From: Chondrinema litorale
Lineage (GTDB): Bacteria; Bacteroidota; Bacteroidia; Cytophagales; Flammeovirgaceae
Length of the DNA stretch: 64,000 nucleotides
Assembly (NCBI RefSeq): GCF_026250525.1
Contig: NZ_CP111053.1
Location: 124,001-188,000 of the forward strand
Direction of reading: 5' to 3'
Position 1 is the first letter of the stretch; every line of letters starts with the position of its first letter. Positions 35,669 through 43,822 of the stretch are shown here, in pieces. The position numbers and the translations under genes are program-made. Under the pieces are notes generated by a model. That model did not search any database, was not told the origin of the DNA, and saw nothing but the letters and a program-made list of their open reading frames with translations.

Positions 35669-35685
35669 TGGTAAATGTTTTACCA
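35669..35685. promoter_or_regulatory. Perfect palindrome upstream of cysE
   Basis: TGGTAAA-TGT-TTTACCA, two 7-bp arms with a 3-base spacer, 11 bases before the cysE start codon. It could be an operator or a leader hairpin; no regulator gene is adjacent. Confidence 0.45.
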
Positions 35686-35773
35686 TATTTTAAATTGATT
35701 TTAACTCTAAAGCCGATAACATAAATAGGTAAGACTTAGTTTTACTCACCTGAATTTGCCGCTAAATTTAATT

Positions 35774-36076
35774 TTATTCTCTTTTATAAAGATAAAAAGG
35801 AAGTGCAACAGATAAGCCTAACATAAGATTTAAAAATATATAAACCCAAAAAGAACTTAATTGAATTCTTTTTGAATCAATAACTACAAATACCATAAAT
35901 GCAATGGAAGATATGATTAAATCTAAAGCAAAAAATGTTGAAATATAATTGGCAAATAGCTGATCAACAAAAAGTTGAAAATCTAAACCACTGGTAATTA
36001 AAAACTGATAAAACTGACTCATAGGAATAATTGCTCCTAGTATTGTAAGTATGAGGAATAGGTTTTGAAGTTTCAA
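35774..36076 (-). CDS. DUF2834 small membrane protein
   Basis: 100 residues with three membrane helices (LFLILTILGAIIPMSQFYQF, TFFALDLIISSIAFMVFVVI, FWVYIFLNLMLGLSVALPFY) ending LYKRE. The FANYISTFFALDLIISS phrase and the VIDSKRIQLSSFW loop fit DUF2834. Function unknown. Its transcript may continue from cysE, but they are separated by over 100 bases and it lies upstream on the same strand, so the reverse order (DUF2834 then cysE) is the possible one. Confidence 0.75.
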   Translation of the reverse strand: MKLQNLFLILTILGAIIPMSQFYQFLITSGLDFQLFVDQLFANYISTFFALDLIISSIAFMVFVVIDSKRIQLSSFWVYIFLNLMLGLSVALPFYLYKRE

Positions 36077-36145
36077 ATCAAATTATTTTATCTATAAACT
36101 AATTACTAGCAGCAAGATAAATAATGAATACCTAAGCTTCAACAT

Positions 36146-38872
36146 TCAATGGTTTTTGACTACAATATTATATTTACCGGAATACAGTTTTAGAAAATGC
36201 ACTTGATCTTGCTGATAAATAACATCCTTTTCAGATTGATTAAGCGTTTCACCATTTATCTCTATCAGACTCAAATTGATTGTTGGTAACCTGAAGCTAG
36301 CTGATGAGTTAGCCGGTATTTCTATATTATATATAGTATAGTTTTCTTTCTTTACCCAAGAAGATATAATCTTACCAAATCTGTTTTCGTGTTCGGCACT
36401 TGCCCAAGTAAGCTGAGGAATTAAATCTGGCTTAATGTAAAAATGCTGCATTCCCGGAGTTTCGCTATCAAGTTGGATACCCGCAATGCTCTCAAAAAAC
36501 CACTCACTTACAGTTCCAAACATAATGTGATTATGAGACATGGAACCATCCCAATCTTGCCACAATGTATTTGCACCCTGCTCTAACCAATAAGCATATC
36601 CAGGAATATCTTTTTGAGTTACCATTTTATATAGTATCTCAGATTTTCCATATTCTCTTAAAACATTGTATAAAAACTTTAAACCCACAACTCCCACATC
36701 AAAATGATAATTATGCTCTTCAATATTTTGTAATAGATTTTTAAAAACTTTTTGATTCTCACCCTCTGGCACTAATTGAAAATAAAGTGCTAAAGCCAAC
36801 GATGTTTGACCTCCATTTCCGTAAGTTCCTGTTTTTGCATCGTAATACTTTTTATTGAATGCATTTTTAATTTTAGGAATCTGAGTATCAAAATAGCTTT
36901 GATCTTCTTCTTCTTTAAGAATTGATGCTATTTTACTCATTATGTTGGTGAAATTGTATAAATAACCCGAAGCAAGAATATCACCTTCTGTTTTAGTGCT
37001 AACAGGTTTATGGTCGTCTATTCCAAAGTTTAAAGTATAATTATCTGTATTTTGATATAAGAAATTGATGTATTTTTTCATTGGTGCATAAAACCTGCTC
37101 AATATAGTTGTGTCACCAGTATGTAGATACAAATCCCATGTTAATTGAATAAAAGCTCCCTCCCATTGAGGTCCATATCCAAGATGTCTCGTTTCTGGGT
37201 TTTTACCATATTCATAGCCCCAACCACTAGAAGGTATTACTCCGGGTAAATCGCCATTTTCTTGTTGTTCATCTACAAAATCGTCTAGCCATTTAATATA
37301 TGCTCTTTGAGTTTTGTAATTCATTAAACCAGCTTCGGCTACTAGTTGCGCATCACCTGTCCACCCAATTTTTTCCCTGTGTGGGCAATCTGTTGGTATA
37401 CCATGATAATTTCCAATAAAAGACCATCTGGTATTTTGCTGTAGAAGATTGAGTGTTTGATCTGAACAGAGAAAGTTTCCTACATTTTCAAAGGAGGTAT
37501 ATAGTACAATCCCTGTTAGTGTTTCTAATGTTGGTGTATGAGTTAATCCTAAAACTTCTACATATTGAAAGCCATGATAAACAAAATGAGGTTTAAATAC
37601 CTCCATACCTTCACCTCTTAATATATAGTGATCAGTTTGAGCTTCACCTGATTTTAAAAACCTGAGAATCTGTTTTTGTTCAACACTTCCATCTGGATAT
37701 AACTTTTCACCATGTTTGAGAGAGATTCTGGCTCCTGTTGGACCTGCTGTTTTCAGTCGACAATAACCTGCAATATTCTGCCCCATATCAAATACCCAAA
37801 CTCCTGGTTTCACCTCTTTAACAGAAACTGGTTTTATCTCCTGTATCTCTTTAATTGGCTCAATCATTTGAGAAGATAATTTACCTTTGGGACTATCACT
37901 TAAGATGGCTTGTTTCCATTTTGTATCATCAAAACCTGATTCACTCCAACCAGATATTTCCATTCTGGCATCATAAGTTTCGCCATTTCTTATTCCATCA
38001 AAAAGAATTGGCCCTTGAGCTGTTTTCCAAGTTTCATCTGAATTAACTTGGATCTTTTCTCCATTTTCAAAATCAATTTCTGCCTGACAAATCAACTCTG
38101 GATAGCTACGCCACGGTGCACTGTCAAACCTCCAAACTGCATTTGCAAAATGATTATACCAACCAGTTCCTAAAACTAAACCAATTACATTCTCACCTAT
38201 TTTTAAATGATCGGTAATGTCAAACGTGAGATATTTCACTGATTTATCGTACCTTGTTTTTACAGGATCAAGAATGTGATCTCCTACTTTTTTTCCATTG
38301 ATGTATAATTCGAAATAACCTAAGCCAGTCACATAAATTCTCCCGTTTTTAGGAACATTATTAATAGTGAAACTTTTTCGAAAATAAGGAGCAGGTTTGC
38401 TATTCAGACTATCATCATTAAACAATGGATTTTTTATCCATTTAGCCACCCAAGAACTTTTACTTATAATGCTTGTTTCAAACCAATTTATCTCACTCCA
38501 TTGAGAAGTATTTCCTTCTGCATCTGTAACCCTTACTCGCCAATAATATCTTGTCTTTTCTTTCAGTTTTTCTGAGTTGTAATTAAATAAATTAGATGAA
38601 GTATTAAGTTTGGCATCAAACAAAAGCGATTTCCCGGTAACTAAATCTCCTATGGTTTGAGCTATTTGAATTTCAAAACTTTGTTGAATAATATGCTTTT
38701 TTTGAGAGGAAATTTTCCAACTAAATTGTGGATGAAGATTATCGATTCCTAATGGATTTTTTAGGTAATCACATCTTAAATCATAAACTTTTAAATAATT
38801 TTTTACATCACCCTTTACTGTTGGAATTACAATAAACAAGATAATTAGTATTAAAAGATACTTCAGTTTCAT
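36146..38872 (-). CDS. Alpha-L-rhamnosidase, GH78
   Basis: 908 residues with a signal peptide (LLILIILFIVIPTVKG). It hydrolyses terminal alpha-L-rhamnose from glycosides or polysaccharides. Domain order: fibronectin-like Bac_rhamnosid_N region (LRCDYLKNPLGIDNLHPQFS, TRYYWRVRV), two beta-sandwich domains (YVTGLGYFELYINGKKVGDH, FDGIRNGETYDAR, VWVFDMGQNIAGYCRLK), an (alpha/alpha)6 catalytic barrel, and a C-terminal beta domain. The catalytic motif DCPHREKIGWTGDAQ holds the general acid Glu, and MFGTVSEWFFESIAGI the second Glu. Probably periplasmic or surface-bound; it has no T9SS domain. It fits the polysaccharide-degrading theme (GH92, GSDH, Cthe_2159). Confidence 0.9.
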   Translation of the reverse strand: MKLKYLLILIILFIVIPTVKGDVKNYLKVYDLRCDYLKNPLGIDNLHPQFSWKISSQKKHIIQQSFEIQIAQTIGDLVTGKSLLFDAKLNTSSNLFNYNSEKLKEKTRYYWRVRVTDAEGNTSQWSEINWFETSIISKSSWVAKWIKNPLFNDDSLNSKPAPYFRKSFTINNVPKNGRIYVTGLGYFELYINGKKVGDHILDPVKTRYDKSVKYLTFDITDHLKIGENVIGLVLGTGWYNHFANAVWRFDSAPWRSYPELICQAEIDFENGEKIQVNSDETWKTAQGPILFDGIRNGETYDARMEISGWSESGFDDTKWKQAILSDSPKGKLSSQMIEPIKEIQEIKPVSVKEVKPGVWVFDMGQNIAGYCRLKTAGPTGARISLKHGEKLYPDGSVEQKQILRFLKSGEAQTDHYILRGEGMEVFKPHFVYHGFQYVEVLGLTHTPTLETLTGIVLYTSFENVGNFLCSDQTLNLLQQNTRWSFIGNYHGIPTDCPHREKIGWTGDAQLVAEAGLMNYKTQRAYIKWLDDFVDEQQENGDLPGVIPSSGWGYEYGKNPETRHLGYGPQWEGAFIQLTWDLYLHTGDTTILSRFYAPMKKYINFLYQNTDNYTLNFGIDDHKPVSTKTEGDILASGYLYNFTNIMSKIASILKEEEDQSYFDTQIPKIKNAFNKKYYDAKTGTYGNGGQTSLALALYFQLVPEGENQKVFKNLLQNIEEHNYHFDVGVVGLKFLYNVLREYGKSEILYKMVTQKDIPGYAYWLEQGANTLWQDWDGSMSHNHIMFGTVSEWFFESIAGIQLDSETPGMQHFYIKPDLIPQLTWASAEHENRFGKIISSWVKKENYTIYNIEIPANSSASFRLPTINLSLIEINGETLNQSEKDVIYQQDQVHFLKLYSGKYNIVVKNH

Positions 38873-38979
38873 ATTAAATAATTAGCTATTAAACTGAATA
38901 TACCTTGTTAAGGTAATTGAACCAATTTATAATTACCTGAATCTGGCCTATGCTATACTGTTTTATAATGACAAGACAT

Positions 38980-39011
38980 AAAAAAAGCGAAGGTTTTCCT
39001 TCGCTTTTTTT
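38980..39011. terminator. Bidirectional terminator
   Basis: A perfect 14-bp stem with loop TTTT (AAAAAAAGCGAAGG / CCTTCGCTTTTTTT). It serves the minus-strand LamG-OmpA gene, ending 25 bases before it. Confidence 0.9.
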
Positions 39012-39035
39012 GAAATTGGATTCTATTTAAAATTT

Positions 39036-40379
39036 TTACAAATCGAGAATCTTAAACTCAACTCTTCTATTTAACTGTCTCCCTGTTTCCGATTCATTAT
39101 CTGCAATGGGAGAAGACTCACCAAATCCAAGATATTCAATCTTCTCTTCTGATAATTTCTTAGAAAGTAAATAATTTCTAACTGTTTTAGCTCTTGCTTC
39201 TGAAAGTTGCTTGTTACTATTTACACTACCCACATTATCTGTATGACCATCTATTTCAATTTTAAGATTTGGCGCATAAGTAAAAAGTTTAATTACCCTA
39301 TCTAATTCTCTAAATGATTCATCTCGAAGAGTCGCTTTCCCTGTGTCAAAGAAAATATTGTTTAATCGAACAGTTTCACCAACTTTAAATGGCACCATTT
39401 CCAAATCTTTTCTAGTTACACTTTGTGGCTCTAGGTTTTCACAATTTATTACAGAACTCACAGGAAAGTATGATTCTTTATTACCATAAATTGCATATTT
39501 TTTTCCTACAGATAATGAAATACTATATTCCATAGTTTCTGGATCAACTTCCGCCTTTTTTACTATCTCACCAGTTTTTAAGTCTTCAACTATAACTTCT
39601 GCAACAAGATGCTCACCATTACTTTTATCAATTACATTCCCCTGAACTATCATTTGGTTACAGGCACCAAAATCTTTGTCGAATAATTGCTCAATTTCTC
39701 TAGTTGATAATGCCCTGTTATAAACTCTCACTTCATCTAAATAACCTTTAAAAGGTCTATCTGCTCCATCTACTTGCCTTCCTACTTTAAAGCTTACATC
39801 CGATTCTTGATTAATTCCTCTACCAGTTTGCCTACCTGTGTTGTTCAACTCTCCATTGATAAAAATTGCCATGTCTCCATTGGCTCTCCACACTCCAACT
39901 AAATGGTACCAAGTTTCACTTTGCAACATATTTTTACCAAAAATTCCTTCCTCTAAAGTATAGCCATCACCTACTGAAAATGCTACTGTATTTTTCCCGC
40001 CTAGAAACAACCCAAACTGGTCTCTGTTTTTATTAAATGCCCATTTTCCGGCTAACAAACTTAGTCCTACTTTATTTTTGGGCTCTACATAAACCCATAC
40101 AGAAACAGTAACACCTTCTTTTATTGTGTTAAATTCTTTATCGTTACCAAAATCTATATAACTTTTGTAGCCATCAAAGTAGTAAGCATCTTGGCCGCAT
40201 CTCATTCCACTTTGAATTTCAGCACCAAGTATCTGTCCATTATGCCCGCCTACTTCATCATTTGCATTACCATCAAACTTATAATAAGCTACTAAACCTT
40301 TAGATAATGAACCTTGGCCAAATGTGTAATTTATAGACGTGACAAAAAAAAGAAAAACTAATAGTTGGATTCTGTTCAT
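39036..40379 (-). CDS. LamG-OmpA outer-membrane-associated protein
   Basis: 447 residues from ATG 40379 (MNRIQLLVFLFFVTS, a better leader than the ATG 24 bases further up). The signal peptide ends YTFGQ. A LamG/concanavalin-like domain follows (~15-225; GLVAYYKFDGNANDEVGGHN, GYLDEVRVYNRALSTREIEQ), then a short carboxypeptidase-regulatory-like domain (MIVQGNVIDKSNGEHLVAEV), then a C-terminal OmpA domain (~330-447; NNIFFDTGKATLRDESFREL, IDGHTDNVGSVNSNKQLSEA, RAKTVRNYLLSKKLSEEKIE, GRQLNRRVEF). The OmpA part should bind peptidoglycan, with the LamG part binding a glycan or protein. Envelope anchoring is the likely role. Confidence 0.87.
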   Translation of the reverse strand: MNRIQLLVFLFFVTSINYTFGQGSLSKGLVAYYKFDGNANDEVGGHNGQILGAEIQSGMRCGQDAYYFDGYKSYIDFGNDKEFNTIKEGVTVSVWVYVEPKNKVGLSLLAGKWAFNKNRDQFGLFLGGKNTVAFSVGDGYTLEEGIFGKNMLQSETWYHLVGVWRANGDMAIFINGELNNTGRQTGRGINQESDVSFKVGRQVDGADRPFKGYLDEVRVYNRALSTREIEQLFDKDFGACNQMIVQGNVIDKSNGEHLVAEVIVEDLKTGEIVKKAEVDPETMEYSISLSVGKKYAIYGNKESYFPVSSVINCENLEPQSVTRKDLEMVPFKVGETVRLNNIFFDTGKATLRDESFRELDRVIKLFTYAPNLKIEIDGHTDNVGSVNSNKQLSEARAKTVRNYLLSKKLSEEKIEYLGFGESSPIADNESETGRQLNRRVEFKILDL

Positions 40380-40511
40380 ATTAATATTGAAGTTTGTTGT
40401 CAAGTATCATGTTAATTTGTGTAAATACTAACGATACAAGTTGCTACTAGTTAAGTGAATACTGTAGTGAAGTAAGTTTTAAGATGTTTTTGCAAGTAAG
40501 TAGACAATGTT

Positions 40512-41030
40512 ATGACCTATATAATGGTAGATATAGAAAGCGATGGACCTATTCCAGGAGATTATTCAATGGTTTCCTTTGGTGCCGTAATCGTTAATTC
40601 TTCACTAGATAAGACCTTTTATGGGAAGTTAAAACCTATATCAAATCAATTTATACCAGAAGCTTTGGCTGTATCAGGGTTCACCCGAGAGGAGACTCTT
40701 CTATTTGATAATCCAAAATCTGTAATGTTAGAGTTCAAAAATTGGATATTAGATAATGTAAAAGATAGACCTGTTTTTATAAGTGATAACAATGGCTTTG
40801 ATTGGATGTTTATCTGTTGGTATTTTTATCACTTTATAGGTAGTAATCCATTTGGGCATAGTTCTCAAAATCTAGGGAGTATGTATAAAGGTTTGGTAAA
40901 AGATACATTTAAAAACTTCAAACATTTAAGAGTTACAAAACACACCCATAACCCTGTAGATGATGCAAAAGGTAATGCTGAAGCACTTCTTACAATGAAA
41001 AAATCATTGGGTTTAAAAATTAAACTTTAA
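40512..41030 (+). CDS. DEDDh 3'-5' exonuclease (DnaQ-like RNase H fold)
   Basis: 172 residues. Exo I motif D7-x-E9 in IMVDIESDGPIPGDYSMVSF; a central acidic motif in VFISDNNGFDWMF; and Exo III as H-x4-D in THNPVDDAKGNAEALL. It is shorter than polymerase epsilon subunits and similar to stand-alone or phage 3'-5' exonucleases. It acts on DNA or RNA in the cytoplasm; the substrate is unknown. It lies 75 bases upstream of the AntA/AntB gene in the same direction, which suggests a phage or plasmid remnant. Confidence 0.8.
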   Translation: MTYIMVDIESDGPIPGDYSMVSFGAVIVNSSLDKTFYGKLKPISNQFIPEALAVSGFTREETLLFDNPKSVMLEFKNWILDNVKDRPVFISDNNGFDWMFICWYFYHFIGSNPFGHSSQNLGSMYKGLVKDTFKNFKHLRVTKHTHNPVDDAKGNAEALLTMKKSLGLKIKL

Positions 41031-41105
41031 GATTATTTATTTTGCAACAGATTTTTATCTAAAACATATTTCAATAAATTAAGACTTTAAGAAACAAGGG
41101 AGAAT

Positions 41106-41759
41106 ATGGAATTAGTTAAGATTTATGAGGGTAATTTGGTAAATGCGCGTGAACTTCATGAATTTCTTGAAGTAAAAACAGTTTTTAGAAACTGGATTAG
41201 GCGTATGCTTGAATATGGCTTCGAAGAAAACCTAGATTATTTTACGGCGTCCAAAAAAGTACACCGTCAGATTTTAAAAGAATTTTACCTTACACTCTCT
41301 GCTGCCAAAGAGATTTCTATGCTACAAAGAACCGATAAAGGTCGAGAAGCTAGAAAATACTTTATTAGATGTGAAGAACAGCTAGTTCATCTTTCTCAAA
41401 ATAAAAGATTTGCTGCATTTATTAAACTAGAAAGTACTAAAGAAAAATTTAAGAATGCATTAATAGATTTAGGGCTTTCTGAACAAGATTATATAGAAAT
41501 AGATTTTGCTGGTAGAAAAATCCTTTTTAATGGTGAACCTATTCCAGATGAAGAACTACAAACAGTACTTCTATCGGCTAGAGATTTGGCTACTAATATG
41601 ACTCACTACAATGCACTTCAAAATAAAATTGAAAATAAAGAAGATATCAAAAGTGATAATAAAGCTAATCATTCAGCAGTAAGAGAAACTTTAGTAGAAA
41701 AAAATATCGTTCCTGAAAACATACCAAATCAAAAGTCAATAAAAAAGTTAGGTGAGTAA
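41106..41759 (+). CDS. AntA/AntB antirepressor domain protein
   Basis: 217 residues. The N-terminal ~100 residues match phage AntA/AntB antirepressors: NLVNARELHEFLEVKTVFRN, WIRRMLEYGFEENLDYFTAS, LTLSAAKEISMLQRTDKGRE, ARKYFIRCEEQL. The C-terminal half is helical and charged, without a KilA-C or other domain that I recognise. In phages such proteins release repression. Here no repressor or structural phage gene is nearby. IS copy 2 is inserted one base past its stop, so the gene is intact. Confidence 0.85.
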   Translation: MELVKIYEGNLVNARELHEFLEVKTVFRNWIRRMLEYGFEENLDYFTASKKVHRQILKEFYLTLSAAKEISMLQRTDKGREARKYFIRCEEQLVHLSQNKRFAAFIKLESTKEKFKNALIDLGLSEQDYIEIDFAGRKILFNGEPIPDEELQTVLLSARDLATNMTHYNALQNKIENKEDIKSDNKANHSAVRETLVEKNIVPENIPNQKSIKKLGE

Positions 41760-41767
41760 TTATTTAA

Positions 41768-42781
41768 AATGATTATCCGTAAAGCTACCACAAAGTAAAT
41801 AGGGTATGGTCTGCGCTTCGAAATTAGCTCAAAAACAGGTCATTATGGATAGTATTATTGAATTCATGTAAGCGTACCGCAATGAGCAGGTATGCCGTGA
41901 GTGTTTCAAGGAAATCAGGGATAAAGCAGGTGTTTGTTGCAAGAAATGCGGTAGCCAAGAGCATTACTGGCTAAATAGCAAGCAGATGTACCAATGCAAG
42001 TCATGCAGTTTTAGGACAGGCCTCCGCAGTGGCACCATCATGGAAGCTTCCAAACTTCCGTTTCGCTACTGGTTCGTTGCTATCTGGCTGATGGGCTGTA
42101 GCAAGAAAGGTTCTTCTGCCTGTAATGTGCAGAGGCAGCTCAATCATAAGCGCTATGAACCTATCTGGGCAATGATGCACAAAATACGCTCTGCGATGGG
42201 CCAACGGGACAACCACTACTTGCTGGGAGGCAATATTGAGGTAGACGAAGGGTTCTTTGAAACACTAGTACCCGAGGGGCAGAAGGAAGAGGAGAGAAAG
42301 CGGGGAAGGGGGAGCCAGAAGCAGACCATGGCGATGGTCTTTGCACAGACAGAGGTGGTGCTACAGCCTAAAAAACACCGCCCTTCTAAAAGGTGCAAGT
42401 ATTTCAAAATGGCTGTATGCGCTGATTTTACAGTAGAAACTGCTAGAAATACGATTACCCGGCATGTTGCCCAGAATGCCAAGATGATTACAGATGGCTA
42501 TTCAACCTATCAGTCACTGACAGGAGAGTTCGAGATGGATGTGGAAAAAGTGCCCTCAAAACAGGCCCATATCAAACTACCTTGGGTACATACAGCCATT
42601 GGGAATGCAAAGAAAGTCCTACAAGGGATATATCAGCATACAAGGCCAGGGTATCTACAGAATTATCTAGATGAGTTCTGTTACAAACTCAATAGAAGAT
42701 ACTTTGAAAATGATATTTTTGACAGAATATTAATTGCTTGTACGCTCACTTGAGCTTGTGGTAAGAATACGGATAATCATT
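41768..42781 (+). mobile_element. IS1595-like insertion sequence, copy 2 (1014 bp, inverted relative to copy 1)
   Basis: Same ends as copy 1 (AATGATTATCCGTA and TACGGATAATCATT). The flanking octamers are TTATTTAA (41760-41767) and TTATTTAT (42782-42789), matching at 7 of 8 positions, so the target duplication is nearly intact and differs from that of copy 1. The insertion falls between the stops of two convergent genes and damages neither; the minus-strand gene's stop codon lies inside the right target repeat. Confidence 0.88.
41986..42753 (+). CDS. IS1595 family transposase, N-terminally shortened by an in-frame stop (copy 2)
   Basis: The 255-residue open part is identical to that of copy 1, with the same DDE acidic residues (NIEVDEGFFET, MITDGYSTY, YLDEFCYKLNRRYF). 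In the same frame the gene begins at ATG 41845 (MDSIIEFM), meets TAA at 41869-41871 and continues with AYRNEQVCRECFKEIRDKAG and the zinc-ribbon cysteines. There is no in-frame ATG, GTG or TTG between the stop and ATG 41986, so re-initiation would lose half of the zinc ribbon. The shared defect means the two copies descend from one stop-carrying element. Confidence 0.85.
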   Translation: MYQCKSCSFRTGLRSGTIMEASKLPFRYWFVAIWLMGCSKKGSSACNVQRQLNHKRYEPIWAMMHKIRSAMGQRDNHYLLGGNIEVDEGFFETLVPEGQKEEERKRGRGSQKQTMAMVFAQTEVVLQPKKHRPSKRCKYFKMAVCADFTVETARNTITRHVAQNAKMITDGYSTYQSLTGEFEMDVEKVPSKQAHIKLPWVHTAIGNAKKVLQGIYQHTRPGYLQNYLDEFCYKLNRRYFENDIFDRILIACTLT

Positions 42782-42785
42782 TTAT

Positions 42786-43286
42786 TTATTTTATTCTAAC
42801 ATGCTCACCCATTGCTTCTTCAAAAACGTGATGTAAAATAAAAGTTTGTTCTGCCCCTAACTTTTGTCCAAACTGACTTATTAAATACAGGACTAATGCC
42901 AAAATTGCTATTATTGGCAGTATCCATAATATTAAAGCTTCTTTACCTAGTGTAATTTGAGTCATGCCATACATTAGAATAAAAAAGAATGCTACACCCA
43001 AAGTAGCATATCCAAAGAAAATCATCGTCCATACTTGTGGATTAGGACCATATAATCCTCTTATAATTGTTTCTCCATCATCATTTTCTTCGAATGTTAG
43101 GTTGAGTTGAGGCGACCAAAAATGCCTGTCTTCAGGCCGAACTCTCAAAGTAATATAACCAGGTATTACAGAAGTGGTACACATACCCTTACTGTTTTCT
43201 ACTGCCTGATGAATCCTACTTTGTACTTCTTCGGATTTTAAAGGGGAAATTTGCTTAATTCTAGGGCGAATTCTAAAGCTAGTCAT
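42786..43286 (-). CDS. Hypothetical membrane protein
   Basis: 166 residues. I do not recognise the family. The N-terminal ~85 residues are soluble and beta-rich (TTSVIPGYITLRVRPEDRHF, LNLTFEENDDGETIIRGLYG). Two membrane helices follow (VWTMIFFGYATLGVAFFFIL and LILWILPIIAILALVLYLIS), and a C-terminal helix (GAEQTFILHHVFEEAMGEHV) returns to the cytoplasm. The stop codon lies inside the target duplication of IS copy 2, but the reading frame is complete. It has lost any native terminator to the insertion. Confidence 0.65.
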   Translation of the reverse strand: MTSFRIRPRIKQISPLKSEEVQSRIHQAVENSKGMCTTSVIPGYITLRVRPEDRHFWSPQLNLTFEENDDGETIIRGLYGPNPQVWTMIFFGYATLGVAFFFILMYGMTQITLGKEALILWILPIIAILALVLYLISQFGQKLGAEQTFILHHVFEEAMGEHVRIK

Positions 43287-43822
43287 ACTCCATATTTACT
43301 AATGTAATTGATAAAAGAAATATAACTTTTTACCCGAATTCATGAAAATTTTTCAAGTGATTTTTTATAACTATCTCATAATCATTCACTTGATTTTTCA
43401 AAAGTTTACAAAAATGAAGAAAAACAGAAATGTAAGAAATTAATAAAAAATAGATCAAATCTTTTCCAAAAGTTCCATTACCATTTCAATTAAAGCTAGT
43501 AATCAATCTTAATAGTAAAATTTAGTAAATAGATGGATTAAGCATTTATGTTAATCAAAATTGGTTATTTATTTGGCAGAAAGGTGATTAATCAGTGTTA
43601 TTATTGGAAAATTAATGTTTTTTCAAGGTTTTGTACTAAAAAGAAGTCTCTCATTGATAACAAAAGTTAAAGAATTATGAGCAATTCACTTCATATTAGA
43701 GATTTTAATTTCATATGTAATAAATTTGACCCACGTTGATTGTTTTTTAATTTTTGTCTAAACCCTACTATCCACATTAAACATGTTATTTAAATAATTA
43801 AATCCTCAAAAAATTCAATCAA
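43287..43822. other. AT-rich intergenic region between divergent genes
   Basis: 536 bases upstream of both the membrane protein gene and the large GSDH gene. I see no repeat, ORF or terminator. The promoter for the long GSDH transcript should lie here. Confidence 0.5.

Noticed and set aside
40489-40502. TetR-like half-site (GCAAGTAAGTA) before the exonuclease gene
   Set aside because: Only one arm of the tetR palindrome is present and the gene is 18 kb away; too weak to claim regulation.
25194-42781. Composite transposon made of the two IS copies with the genes between them
   Set aside because: Each IS has its own, different 8-bp target duplication at its two sides; a composite unit would show one shared duplication only at the outer ends.
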